From Bacillota bacterium (GTDB lineage: Bacteria; Bacillota; Clostridia; Christensenellales; Aristaeellaceae): a stretch of 64,000 nucleotides of DNA. Where the stretch lies: positions 1 through 64,000 of the forward strand of contig JAEWVC010000091.1 of the NCBI GenBank assembly GCA_023459275.1, read 5' to 3'. Below, piece after piece: positions 1 to 7,685 of this stretch (the stretch's first letter is position 1; every line of letters starts with the position of its first letter). The position numbers and the translations under genes are program-made. The notes under the pieces are model-generated. The model did no database searches. It was not told the origin of the DNA and saw only the letters and a list, made by a program, of their open reading frames with translations.

Positions 1-683
1 GTCCAGCCCATTAGGGGGGAAGTGCTGGGGGTGGGCATCTCCTGTGGGGGAACGGGGATTTCCGGTGCGGATTGATTTGTTGTGTCCGCCATGCCGGGAT
101 GGGGGAGAGCGTCTTCATGATGAGGCCAGAAGAACAGGCGCCGCTTTCCATCGGGGAAAGTGACGGTGTGCAGGCAGTTTGGAGAGGGCGCATCGGCTGT
201 GGCAGGCATTTCTGCGCTTTGGTCGGGCACCGGGCCATACCACTGATCCCCTTCGTGGATATATCCCATGGGGGTGAGGAATGCGGCACCCGCCTCTTGG
301 CCGCAGCCGGGCTCCTGCGCCTCCCTGACCTCATACACCAGTGTTTCCGGCAGCTTAAGGATAACATCCGAATACAGGATATATTGATTTTTTTCGCCCT
401 TTTCCGGCGCGTAATTCTTGTTGGTGCGGATTTTATTCGCTTCAGCCGGGAAAGGAGTCAGGTCGATCAGACAAAGGCTGCCCAGCGTGCGCATCCTGTC
501 CTTAAAATTGGTTTGCTCATTTTTGTCCGGTACAATCCTTAAAAACCCTTCGTCCGGCAGTGCGGACAACTCTTCCTCCGTGCAGGGGCCGGCATCGTTC
601 AGCAGTGGGCGGAGCCGAAAAAAAGCCCGCTGCGCATTGTCCTCCTCCAAAAATGCCATGGTTACTCTTTTCGTAAAGCGCAT
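1..683 (-). CDS. Hypothetical protein, 3' end outside window
   Basis: The reading frame is open from an ATG at 681-683 to the window edge, about 227 codons with no stop. A GGAGG site (complement of cctcc at 691-695) lies about 7 bases before the ATG, and a good promoter lies further upstream. The protein starts MRFTKRVTMAFLEEDNAQ, is charged, has no signal peptide or membrane segment in the visible part, and becomes proline-rich near residues 205-225. I do not recognise the family and assign no function. The gene is divergent from the SH3-domain protein at 1089. Confidence 0.75.
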   Translation of the reverse strand, partial: MRFTKRVTMAFLEEDNAQRAFFRLRPLLNDAGPCTEEELSALPDEGFLRIVPDKNEQTNFKDRMRTLGSLCLIDLTPFPAEANKIRTNKNYAPEKGEKNQYILYSDVILKLPETLVYEVREAQEPGCGQEAGAAFLTPMGYIHEGDQWYGPVPDQSAEMPATADAPSPNCLHTVTFPDGKRRLFFWPHHEDALPHPGMADTTNQSAPEIPVPPQEMPTPSTSPLMGW

Positions 684-746
684 AAATCAGCCTCCATATA
701 AAGTTATAACGTTGCATTAAACGGCCTTACGCCAACAATTATGTAT

Positions 747-775
747 ATTTTACCAATCGAAATGCTTTTCGTCAA
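747..775 (-). promoter_or_regulatory. Sigma-A-type promoter for the edge-truncated gene
   Basis: On the minus strand TTGACG (770-775) is followed after exactly 17 bases by TAAAAT (747-752). It points to the gene starting at 683 and leaves a leader of roughly 60 bases. Confidence 0.7.
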
Positions 776-871
776 GCCTTCTTGTGGAATTCAACAAAAA
801 GGAAAAGCAGCGGGAATCATGTGGTTTTTTCTTTAATATTTCGGAAAGATGTAAATTTGCACGGAATGCGC

Positions 872-900
872 TTGACATCTTAACAATTCCGTAATATATT
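872..900 (+). promoter_or_regulatory. Sigma-A-type promoter with a long leader
   Basis: TTGACA (872-877), 17 bases, TATATT (895-900). Transcription from about 907 gives a leader of about 180 bases before the ATG at 1089. The leader is GC-rich with several possible stems, but I could not match it to a known riboswitch class. Confidence 0.8.
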
Positions 901-1088
901 GTTCGCGAAGGAAAGGTTTCCCGCAGAAAAATATTTTCAAGACAGCCCGGCTATAGCGGGCCGGCGGCGGGATTTCCATGGGATACCTTCGCACAGGGCA
1001 GGCATTGCGTCGCCGCCATGCTCCCTCGCGGCTGACCGGAAATGGATAGCCAAGCCGAACTTGTGCGGAAAAGAAAGGGAGGACTCAC

Positions 1089-2363
1089 ATGTTTCATTCC
1101 TGGCACAGTACGACAGACGAAAGAAAGAAGGCAGGCGTTCGGCAGGCATCCGGTGCGGTGCTGGTGGCGGTGCTTGTATGCTTCCTGGTGTCCGGCGCGG
1201 CAGCAGGACAGGTGGGTACGGTGGATACAAGCTCCCTGGTGCTTCGCCAGAAAGCTTCCGTGGATTCCAAAGCGCTGCAGACGCTATCCGAAGGAGACAC
1301 AGTAAACATTCTGTCGTCTTCTGGTGAGTGGTATAAAGTTTCCTATGGCAGCTTCACGGGATATGTAATGAAAAAATACATCGAAGCGGCAGATTCTTCC
1401 ACCAAATCCAGCGCCATGACACGTTCCATCAATAATTTGGGCAGTGCGCCCGCGCCTATGCGCAAAGGGGATACAGGCAGCGATGTGACCAAGCTGCAAA
1501 AAGCGCTGAAGATCATGGGCGTGTACGAAGGGAGTATTGACGGAAGTTTCGGAGACGCAACAGAGGATGCGGTGAAGACCTTCCAAAAAGAAAATAAGCT
1601 TACTGTGGACGGTGTTGCGGGGAGCGCGACCATCAAGGAGCTTTTCGGCAAGGAGGCTGCCGAGGCTCCTGCGGAAAAAAAGGGGATGGAGGGCGTCGGA
1701 TCCCTGGAAGACATCGGGGATGCACCCGCCACATCGGAAAAGGGAGACAGCGGGACAAAAGTCAAAAAACTGCAGCAGGCGCTTAAGTTGAAGGGATATT
1801 ACGGCGGCACTGTGGACGGCTCCTATGGCGATGCCACCGAAGCGGCCGTGATAGCTTTCCAGAAGGCCAGGGGAATGTCCCAGGATGGCGTCGCGGGCAA
1901 GACAACCATCTACATCTTGTTTGGAGAAAAGGCCGCCAATGCGGATGAGGTGACCTACACCACAGAAAAGCTGGATTGGTTCAAGGGCGGCAGCTCCGCG
2001 GTGCCCAAGGGAGCCGTTTTCACCGTCAAGGATGTGCGCACCGGCAAAACGTTCAAATGCAGGCGCTGGTCGGGCTACAATCACATGGATGTGGAGCCGC
2101 TTACAAAAGAGGACACGGCGGTTATGAAAAGCGTCTATGGGGGGAGCTGGAGCTGGGCGCGGCGGCCTATCCTGGTGCTGTACGAGGGCCATGTGTATGC
2201 CTGTTCCATGAACGGTATGCCTCATGATGAGCAAACCATCAAGGACAATAACTTTGACGGCCACTTCTGTATTCACTTCTACAACAGCAAAACCCATGGG
2301 ACAGACCGCGTGGATGAACAGCATCAGGCCTGCGTAAGCGCCGCGGCCAAAGCGACGTGGTAA
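1089..2363 (+). CDS. Secreted SH3 / double peptidoglycan-binding-domain protein
   Basis: A predicted exported cell-wall-binding protein of 424 residues. After a charged N-terminus there is a hydrophobic segment at about residues 22-40 (signal peptide or anchor). A bacterial SH3 domain follows at about 42-98 (VLRQKASVDSKAL, then GEWYKVSYGSFTGYV). Two peptidoglycan_binding_1 repeats follow at about 125-187 and 215-277, each with the LQKAL/LQQAL...DGSFGDAT or DGSYGDAT pattern. A C-terminal domain at about 290-424 contains GYNHMDVEPL and HFCIHFYNSKTHG. That last domain has several histidines and acidic residues and could be catalytic, but I see no defined hydrolase signature. GGGAGG precedes the ATG. 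It stands alone, and the facing minus-strand genes share the hairpin at 2390-2423. Confidence 0.9.
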   Translation: MFHSWHSTTDERKKAGVRQASGAVLVAVLVCFLVSGAAAGQVGTVDTSSLVLRQKASVDSKALQTLSEGDTVNILSSSGEWYKVSYGSFTGYVMKKYIEAADSSTKSSAMTRSINNLGSAPAPMRKGDTGSDVTKLQKALKIMGVYEGSIDGSFGDATEDAVKTFQKENKLTVDGVAGSATIKELFGKEAAEAPAEKKGMEGVGSLEDIGDAPATSEKGDSGTKVKKLQQALKLKGYYGGTVDGSYGDATEAAVIAFQKARGMSQDGVAGKTTIYILFGEKAANADEVTYTTEKLDWFKGGSSAVPKGAVFTVKDVRTGKTFKCRRWSGYNHMDVEPLTKEDTAVMKSVYGGSWSWARRPILVLYEGHVYACSMNGMPHDEQTIKDNNFDGHFCIHFYNSKTHGTDRVDEQHQACVSAAAKATW

Positions 2364-2389
2364 ATGTTTCAAGGCAGGCCGCGAATAAA

Positions 2390-2423
2390 AACCCCCTCCC
2401 CGGGATTTGCCGGGGAGGGGGTT
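2390..2423 (-). terminator. Intrinsic terminator, mainly for the minus-strand operon
   Basis: A perfect 14-bp stem (AACCCCCTCCCCGG paired with its complement) with a 6-base loop. On the minus strand the stem runs into TTTTTATT. On the plus strand no T-run follows, so it should stop the minus-strand genes efficiently and may stop the 1089 gene less well. The stem overlaps the stop codon of the small gene at 2423. Confidence 0.8.
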
Positions 2424-2587
2424 CATTGCTGCGGGGGCGGCGGGCCGGCTTTTTCGTGACCGCTTTTCGCATGGCCCTGTATTTGCGGGACAGGGTCCAC
2501 CGGATTTTTGGGGAAATGCGTTATGCGGTTGCTTTCTGTGCCGTGGGGTTCACTGGGATCAGGCCGCCGCATGCCCTTTTTTGCCAT
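2423..2587 (-). CDS. 54-residue basic small protein
   Basis: The short frame reads MAKKGMRRPDPSEPHGTESN and ends GPPPPQQ. It is preceded by GAGGTG six bases before the ATG, and its stop codon is built into a strong terminator, so it looks like a true last gene of the minus-strand operon. It is hydrophilic, rich in Pro, Lys, Arg and His, and has no signal peptide. I have an impression of similar Lys/Pro-rich small proteins in other clostridia but cannot name a family. Function unknown. The gap to the upstream gene is 64 bases. Confidence 0.6.
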   Translation of the reverse strand: MAKKGMRRPDPSEPHGTESNRITHFPKNPVDPVPQIQGHAKSGHEKAGPPPPQQ

Positions 2588-2651
2588 AGGCATCACCTCG
2601 CGCATAGTATGTGCCCTGCGGAGAAACCCATGCACGGGGAATAGACGGGAT

Positions 2652-3221
2652 TTATTCAATGGTGAAGTTTTTGATCAGGTCGGGAAGAGCGGCCAGATCG
2701 CCGGGAAGCGTGCGCGTGGCGGTGTAGGCTTGATACGCATAGGTCGCGCCGTATCCGCCCAGGTTCAATTGGTACATATAGACGACTCCCATGCGGCCAT
2801 CTTCTACATTGTAGAAAAATACGCGGCGCAGCATATCTCCGCCGGGGCCCGCAATTTTTTCATCGATCAGATTCAGAACGTTGGAGCCGTTCAGTTCGTT
2901 TTCGATATAGGACTCCACCTCTTCAACGGACGTGGTGTCCAGGTCATACTCCGACTCATGGACTGTGACGGTGATCTTGGGAATGAAGCCGTTTACATCC
3001 TTGGGGCCGCTGAAGGTAATAACATCCTTGTCGCTTCCCACATCAATGCCATCCAGCGAAAAGGAGCTGGGAATCTGGAAGGAAATGCCGGAATCCTCAA
3101 AGTATCCGCGGCGAACGATGCCGCTGCCGGAGGCTTTCAGCGCCATGGCGGAAGTCATGGGCACAAGGGACAGGCAAAGCAAAACGGCAAGAAAGGTACG
3201 GACAAATGTTTTTTTCATCAT
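2652..3221 (-). CDS. Secreted hypothetical protein (paralogue of the next gene)
   Basis: 189 residues with a clear signal peptide (KKTFVRTFLAVLLCLSLV, cleavage near SAMA). The mature part carries ISFQIPSSFSLDG, VITFSGPKDVNGFIPKI and a C-terminal TRTLPGDLAALPDLIKNFTIE. These line up with ISFLVPPTFSLSA, RIILGGPTDAKGFGPAI and QRTLTEDIPAFMDLYNSLIVP in the protein at 3241, so the two are distant paralogues. No lipobox or anchor is visible. AAGGAGG precedes tandem ATGs at 3221 and 3218. It is second in a minus-strand operon, 19 bases after its paralogue. Function unknown; an extracellular beta-rich domain is likely. Confidence 0.8.
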   Translation of the reverse strand: MMKKTFVRTFLAVLLCLSLVPMTSAMALKASGSGIVRRGYFEDSGISFQIPSSFSLDGIDVGSDKDVITFSGPKDVNGFIPKITVTVHESEYDLDTTSVEEVESYIENELNGSNVLNLIDEKIAGPGGDMLRRVFFYNVEDGRMGVVYMYQLNLGGYGATYAYQAYTATRTLPGDLAALPDLIKNFTIE

Positions 3222-3240
3222 ACGTTTCCTCCTTCCTTGG

Positions 3241-3831
3241 TCAAGGTACGATCAGGGAATTGTAAAGATCCATAAAAGCCGGAATGTCTTCCGTCAGCGT
3301 CCGCTGCGCACCGAAACACAGATAAGAGGCCCGGACAAAATTTTTGCCCGTGCTGTAGCAGAAGGAATAGCTGAAAGCGACGCGGCCTTCGGAAAACCGG
3401 TTGAGCCGGAATACCACCAGGTTTTCACGGGTCATGGTGCCGTGGTCATCAAACAGCTTGTCTCCGATGACACAGGCTTCCGTGTACTTGTCCACAGATG
3501 CCGCGATGGGGTATTTTACGATATCCTGCATAAGCTGCTTGGCGGAATAGTCATCCACCAGCTTTTTGCTGGGCAGGATATCGATCACAATGGCAGGGCC
3601 AAAGCCTTTGGCGTCAGTTGGTCCGCCGAGGATGATGCGAAAAAAGCCATCCTTCTTGTTCTGCTGTGCGGACAAGGAAAAGGTGGGCGGTACGAGAAAG
3701 GAGATGCCTTCGGCGGTCGAAAACTGATTGCCGCTTACCTTGCCTTTTTTGAAATCGGCAGATGCGCTGCCAACCATGGAAAGCAGCAGCACAAAAACAA
3801 TGCCCAGGATGAATAACTTTCTTGGACGCAT
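3241..3831 (-). CDS. Secreted hypothetical protein
   Basis: 196 residues from the ATG at 3829-3831, chosen because AAGGAGG (complement of 3841-3847) sits just upstream; a longer frame to 3891 would run back towards the promoter. The signal peptide is MRPRKLFILGIVFVLLLSMV with likely cleavage after SASA. The mature domain contains GISFLVPPTFSLSA, GGPTDAKGFGPAIVIDILPS and FGAQRTLTEDIPAFMD and is shared with the downstream gene. No catalytic motif was recognised. It is the first gene of the operon behind a strong promoter. Confidence 0.8.
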   Translation of the reverse strand: MRPRKLFILGIVFVLLLSMVGSASADFKKGKVSGNQFSTAEGISFLVPPTFSLSAQQNKKDGFFRIILGGPTDAKGFGPAIVIDILPSKKLVDDYSAKQLMQDIVKYPIAASVDKYTEACVIGDKLFDDHGTMTRENLVVFRLNRFSEGRVAFSYSFCYSTGKNFVRASYLCFGAQRTLTEDIPAFMDLYNSLIVP

Positions 3832-3873
3832 GGGGGGGGACCTCCTTTTTTCCATTTTCGGTATTCTGAAATT

Positions 3874-3901
3874 ATTATACCATCTGACCAAATAATGTCA
3901 A
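3874..3901 (-). promoter_or_regulatory. Strong sigma-A-type promoter
   Basis: Minus strand: TTGACA (3896-3901), 16-base spacer, TATAAT (3874-3879). It drives the 3831-2423 operon with a leader of about 35 bases. Confidence 0.85.
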
Positions 3902-3933
3902 TGTTAGAAAAGAATTCGAACGAAATCCAACTT

Positions 3934-4093
3934 ATACCAATTCCAAACTTTACTTCGTCGTCGCGGCGGTTCTTTTCGTGCGGGGCGGTGTCGCCTTCCG
4001 CTCGACGTAGCGCTGCTACGCCTCACTCCAGCTCCTTGCTCCGCATCGAAAATCCCTCGCCGCTTTGGACGAATTAAAGTTTTACATTGGTAT
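3934..4093. repeat. Inverted-repeat element, copy A (MITE-like)
   Basis: A 160-bp element bounded by ATACCAAT (3934-3941) and ATTGGTAT (4086-4093), with further inverted-repeat similarity inward (AAACTT...TTCGTC against GACGAA...AAGTTT). The interior is shared with copies at 29130-29287 (opposite orientation) and 57686-57822, including TCGAAAATCCCTCGCCGC. It has no convincing coding frame. It fills the gap between two divergent transcription units. Confidence 0.75.
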
Positions 4094-4141
4094 TAAAGGG
4101 TTGCCATGCGCACTTCCCGGCGGCAAAACATGCGCGTCCCC

Positions 4142-4170
4142 TTGTTGGCCGCGGCGTTCTGCTGTATAAT
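4142..4170 (+). promoter_or_regulatory. Promoter for wecB
   Basis: TTGTTG (4142-4147), 17 bases, TATAAT (4165-4170). Transcription would begin near 4177, which rules out a wecB start at 4106 and supports the start at 4229. Confidence 0.7.
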
Positions 4171-4228
4171 CACAGTCGGCCTGTTTGCATTATCCCCGGC
4201 CGGTTTTATGAAAGGGCGGGAACCTGTT

Positions 4229-5350
4229 ATGCGGGAGAGGATCGTACTCAGTGTCTTCGGCACGCGGCCGGAGGCTATCAAGATGGCGCCTTTGATCAAA
4301 GTGATGGAAGGAACGCCGGGGTTGAAAAGCATGGTGTGCTGCACAGGGCAGCACCGGCAGATGCTGGCACAGGTGATGGAGCGGTTTGCCATCCGGGCGG
4401 ATTATGATCTTGCCGTTATGCGCCCCAACCAGACGCTGACAGAGATCACGGTAAAAGTTCTGGAGGGGATGGACCAAGTCTTGCTTGCGTGCATGCCCGA
4501 CCTTGTATTGGTGCACGGAGATACCACCACCAGCATGGCGGCGGCCCTGGCGGCCTTTTACCGCAAGGTGCCCGTGGGCCATGTGGAGGCCGGCCTGCGG
4601 ACCTATGACCGGTATTCCCCTTTTCCCGAGGAAATGAACAGGAGCATCACGGGGCGTATTGCCGCGCTGCACTTTGCGCCTACGGAAGAAAACAGGCAAA
4701 ACCTGATCAGGGAAAATACCGGCGGGGATATTTTCGTCACCGGAAATACCGTAATCGATTCCCTTCTGGCCATGGTGCGGGAGGATTATGTGTTTGCGCA
4801 GGAGGAGCTGCGAAACATCGACCTAAAGGCGGGGCGCGTCGTGCTGTTGACGGCACACCGCAGGGAAAATCTGGGCGAGCCGCTTGAGAACATCTGCCGG
4901 GCGGCAAAGCGCATCGTGGAGGCGCTGCCCGATGTGCAGATCGTGTATCCTGTGCACATGAATCCGGCGGTGCATGATACCGCTTTGCGCATGCTGGGCG
5001 GTGTGCCGCGGGTCCATTTGCTGCCGCCTATCGACGTGGAGGATATGCACAACCTGATTGCCCGCTGCAGCCTTGTGATGACGGATTCCGGCGGATTGCA
5101 GGAGGAGGCGCCGGCGCTTAACAAGCCGGTTGTTGTGCTGCGCACGGAAACGGAGCGGCCGGAGGTTGTGGCGGCCGGGAAAGCTGTGCTGGCAGGTGTT
5201 ACGGAGGAAGAGATCGTCCAGGCGGTTCTGACGCTGCTGACCGACGGCGAGGCTTACCGGCGCATGGCCAAGGCGGTCCATCCCTACGGGGACGGCCATG
5301 CCTCGGAGAAGATCGTGGGGGCTATTGTTAAGTGGTTTGAGGAGACCTGA
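4229..5350 (+). CDS. wecB: UDP-N-acetylglucosamine 2-epimerase (non-hydrolysing)
   Basis: Interconverts UDP-GlcNAc and UDP-ManNAc in the cytoplasm, supplying ManNAc units for wall teichoic acid or surface polysaccharide. 373 residues, as usual for the family. Landmarks are LSVFGTRPEAIKMAPL at the N-terminus, VHGDTTTSMAAAL, VGHVEAGLRTYDRYSPFPEE with the catalytic acids, LLTAHRRENLGEP, and TDSGGLQEEAP in the C-terminal UDP-binding half. The frame is open back to 4106, but the extra residues are hydrophobic and unlike the family, and a promoter lies inside that stretch; GGGCGGG precedes 4229. It is monocistronic, ending at a hairpin shared with eno. Confidence 0.93.
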   Translation: MRERIVLSVFGTRPEAIKMAPLIKVMEGTPGLKSMVCCTGQHRQMLAQVMERFAIRADYDLAVMRPNQTLTEITVKVLEGMDQVLLACMPDLVLVHGDTTTSMAAALAAFYRKVPVGHVEAGLRTYDRYSPFPEEMNRSITGRIAALHFAPTEENRQNLIRENTGGDIFVTGNTVIDSLLAMVREDYVFAQEELRNIDLKAGRVVLLTAHRRENLGEPLENICRAAKRIVEALPDVQIVYPVHMNPAVHDTALRMLGGVPRVHLLPPIDVEDMHNLIARCSLVMTDSGGLQEEAPALNKPVVVLRTETERPEVVAAGKAVLAGVTEEEIVQAVLTLLTDGEAYRRMAKAVHPYGDGHASEKIVGAIVKWFEET

Positions 5351-5363
5351 AAATAGCCGGTCA

Positions 5364-5397
5364 AAAAAGGAACGGATCGAAAAGTCCGTTCCTTTTT
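5364..5397. terminator. Bidirectional terminator between wecB and eno
   Basis: A 13-bp perfect stem, AAAAAGGAACGGA paired with TCCGTTCCTTTTT, and an 8-base loop. The A/T arms give a U-tract in both directions, so it serves both converging genes. Confidence 0.88.
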
Positions 5398-5418
5398 ACA
5401 TCCCATGCGTTTCCGCCG

Positions 5419-6699
5419 CTATTTGCGGAAACACTTCTTGCCGGGATACCGTGCGGCGGCGCCCAATTCCTCTTCAATGCGCAGAAGGCGGTTGTACTTT
5501 GCCACCCGTTCGCTGCGGCTGGGCGCGCCGGTCTTAATCTGCCCGGCGTTCACGGCCACGGCCAGGTCGGCGATGGTGGTATCCTCCGTCTCTCCGGAAC
5601 GGTGGGAAATCACGGCGGTGTAGCCCGCATTGCTTGCCATCCGAATGGCCTGCAGCGTTTCCGAAAGAGAACCGATCTGGTTGAGCTTGATGAGGATGGA
5701 GTTACCGCAGCCCGTATCAATCCCCTTTTGCAGCCGCTGCGTGTTGGTAACGAACAGGTCGTCTCCCACCAATTGAACCTTGCCCGCCAAGGCTTTGGTC
5801 AGCTTCTTCCAGCCTTCCCAATCCTCTTCGTCCAGGCCATCCTCAATGGAGGCGATGGGGTACTTGTCCACTAGGCCTGCCCAGTAAGCAATGAGCTCGT
5901 CCGTGGTGTAATGCGTTTGATGCTTGGGAAGCAGGTAACCGCTCTCGCTCTTCCACTCGCTGGAGGCCGCGTCGATGGCCAGCATGAAATCATCATAGGG
6001 CTTGTATCCGGCCTTTTCGATAGCTTTGAGCAAATAGAGGATGGCCTCCTCATCGCTGTTAAGATTGGGCGCAAAACCGCCCTCGTCACCCACGGCGGTG
6101 GAAAGCCCATCCTTTTTGAGCAGGGAAGCCAATGTATGAAACACTTCCGTACACCAGCGCAGCCCCTCGGAGAAGCTGGGCGCGCCCACGGGCATGATCA
6201 TAAACTCCTGGATATCAATGTTGTTGGCCGCGTGGGCGCCGCCGTTCAATACGTTCATCATGGGTACGGGCAGCGTATCCGCCCCGGCGCCGCCCAGGAA
6301 TTTGAACAGCGGGATATCCAGCGCACTGGCCGCGGCCCGGGCGCTGGCCAGGGAAACGGCCAGGATGGCATTGGCCCCCAGGCGTGATTTGTCGGCCGTT
6401 CCGTCCAGCCGGATGAGAACGCCGTCGATCTCTGCGGTGCGGGATGCGTCCATGCCTAAGAGAGCATCCCGGATCTCATGGTTGACATGCCCCACCGCCT
6501 TCAGGACACCCTTGCCCTGAAAGCGGCCCGGCTCCTTGTCCCGAAGTTCCAGTGCCTCAAACTGGCCGGTAGATGCGCCGCTGGGCACAGCCGCCTGGCC
6601 TTTTGCGCCGCATTCCAGCGTCACCTCGGCTTCCACCGTGGGATTGCCGCGGGAATCAATAATCTCACGGCCGTGGATGTCCGTAATTGAAAATCGCAT
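5419..6699 (-). CDS. eno: Enolase
   Basis: Converts 2-phosphoglycerate to phosphoenolpyruvate in glycolysis and gluconeogenesis. 426 residues, family length. Visible signatures are DIHGREIIDSRGNPTVEAEV at the start, SGASTGQFEALELRD, VGDEGGFAPNL, the metal-binding ASIEDGLDEEDWEGW, LVGDDLFVTN, and the active-site Lys region NSILIKLNQIGSL followed by SHRSGETEDTTIADLAVA. AAGGAGG lies 8 bases before the ATG. It follows gpmA by 38 bases, so the pair forms a lower-glycolysis operon. Confidence 0.98.
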   Translation of the reverse strand: MRFSITDIHGREIIDSRGNPTVEAEVTLECGAKGQAAVPSGASTGQFEALELRDKEPGRFQGKGVLKAVGHVNHEIRDALLGMDASRTAEIDGVLIRLDGTADKSRLGANAILAVSLASARAAASALDIPLFKFLGGAGADTLPVPMMNVLNGGAHAANNIDIQEFMIMPVGAPSFSEGLRWCTEVFHTLASLLKKDGLSTAVGDEGGFAPNLNSDEEAILYLLKAIEKAGYKPYDDFMLAIDAASSEWKSESGYLLPKHQTHYTTDELIAYWAGLVDKYPIASIEDGLDEEDWEGWKKLTKALAGKVQLVGDDLFVTNTQRLQKGIDTGCGNSILIKLNQIGSLSETLQAIRMASNAGYTAVISHRSGETEDTTIADLAVAVNAGQIKTGAPSRSERVAKYNRLLRIEEELGAAARYPGKKCFRK

Positions 6700-6737
6700 A
6701 TCGTTGCCTCCTTCTTTGTTTGCGGGGTTCCTTCTTT

Positions 6738-7481
6738 TTATTTGGCCTTGCCCTGGTTGGCCACGCTTGCCATTTTTGCTTTGAGGGATTCCTGATCTCC
6801 AAGATATTCCTTACCCACGGCGCGGTATTGTGAATCCAAAGTATATACAAGCGGCACGCCGGTGGGGATATTGACCTCCATGATCTCCTGTTCGGAGAAA
6901 TGCTCCAGATACATGACCAACGCCCGGAGGGAATTGCCGTGGGCAGCGACCAGCACCCGCTTTCCGGAGGCCATCTGCGGCTGAATCACATCCAGGTAAT
7001 AGGGCACCACCCTGGCGATGGTATCCTTCAGGCTTTCTGTCAGGGGCAGAAGCGGCTTGTCCTCCCCCCGGTACTGCGCCTGGACCTGTGGATTGCGCGG
7101 ATCGCTTTCCGTGAGTGCCGGCGGCCTTACATCAAAGGAGCGGCGCCAGATTTTTACCTGGTCCTCGCCGTATTTTTCCGCCGTTTCCGCTTTGTTCAGC
7201 CCTTGCAGCGCACCGTAGTGGCGCTCGTTGAGAAGCCATGTTTTGTACACGGGAAGCCATTCCCTGTCCATCTGTGAAAGCAGCAGATTCAGGGTGTGGA
7301 TGGCGCGCTTTAAATAAGATGTATAACAGACGTCGAAGTCAAATCCCGCTTCCTTCAAAAGGCGGCCTGCCTCCTGAGCCTCCCGGATGCCCTTTTCCGA
7401 AAGCTCCACATCCGTCCAGCCGGTAAAAAGGTTCAAACGGTTCCATTCGCTTTCCCCATGCCGTACAAGCACCAATTTCAT
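6738..7481 (-). CDS. gpmA: 2,3-bisphosphoglycerate-dependent phosphoglycerate mutase
   Basis: Interconverts 3- and 2-phosphoglycerate through a phosphohistidine. 247 residues. The phosphohistidine motif LVLVRHGESEWN (His8) opens the protein, followed by NLFTGWTDVELSEKG, LNERHYGALQGLNKAE with the proton-donating Glu, and the second histidine in VAAHGNSLRALVMYLE. GGGGGAG precedes the ATG. It is the first gene of gpmA-eno and is driven by the TTGTTT/TATAAT promoter at 7534-7562. Use of the cofactor-dependent enzyme, rather than the GpmI type common in spore-formers, is a point to note. Confidence 0.97.
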   Translation of the reverse strand: MKLVLVRHGESEWNRLNLFTGWTDVELSEKGIREAQEAGRLLKEAGFDFDVCYTSYLKRAIHTLNLLLSQMDREWLPVYKTWLLNERHYGALQGLNKAETAEKYGEDQVKIWRRSFDVRPPALTESDPRNPQVQAQYRGEDKPLLPLTESLKDTIARVVPYYLDVIQPQMASGKRVLVAAHGNSLRALVMYLEHFSEQEIMEVNIPTGVPLVYTLDSQYRAVGKEYLGDQESLKAKMASVANQGKAK

Positions 7482-7533
7482 GGGAGCTCCCCCTTTTGTA
7501 CCCTATTGGGTTAGGTTATGCTAACACGGCCTG

Positions 7534-7562
7534 ATTATACCGCGTTCTCAAAGAAAAAACAA
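7534..7562 (-). promoter_or_regulatory. Promoter of gpmA-eno
   Basis: Minus strand TTGTTT (7557-7562), 17 bases, TATAAT (7534-7539). It overlaps the open upstream extension of the germination gene, which argues that the extension is not coding. Confidence 0.75.
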
Positions 7563-7623
7563 GCGGACGCAACCCCCGAAAGGGAACGCGCCTGCACGGG
7601 CGTCAGGAGCGGCCTGCGGCTGC

Positions 7624-7651
7624 GTATAGATTTCCCGGAAGCGGCAAAAAT
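7624..7651 (+). promoter_or_regulatory. Candidate forespore (sigma-F/G) promoter of the germination operon
   Basis: GTATA (7624-7628), 14 bases, GGCAAAAAT (7643-7651), which fits GYWTA...GGNNANANT except that the spacing is one base short of the usual 15. Transcription near 7658 would leave a leader of about 28 bases. Germinant-receptor operons are known to be forespore-expressed, so the match is meaningful but not certain. Confidence 0.4.
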
Positions 7652-7685
7652 AACAGCACTGTGTCAAGGGGGAGGGGTTGGGCAG

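Noticed and set aside
985..1015. GCACAGGGCA in the leader of the 1089 gene, similar to the start of a c-di-GMP-I aptamer
   Set aside because: The other conserved blocks (GACGCAAAGC, CCUAAACC, tetraloop hairpin) are absent.
4106..4228. Hydrophobic N-terminal extension of wecB, possible membrane anchor
   Set aside because: A TTGTTG/TATAAT promoter lies within it and the family starts at the later ATG with a ribosome site.
7518..7685. N-terminal extension of the GerA subunit
   Set aside because: Contains the divergent gpmA promoter and has no similarity to GerA proteins; 7686 has the ribosome site.
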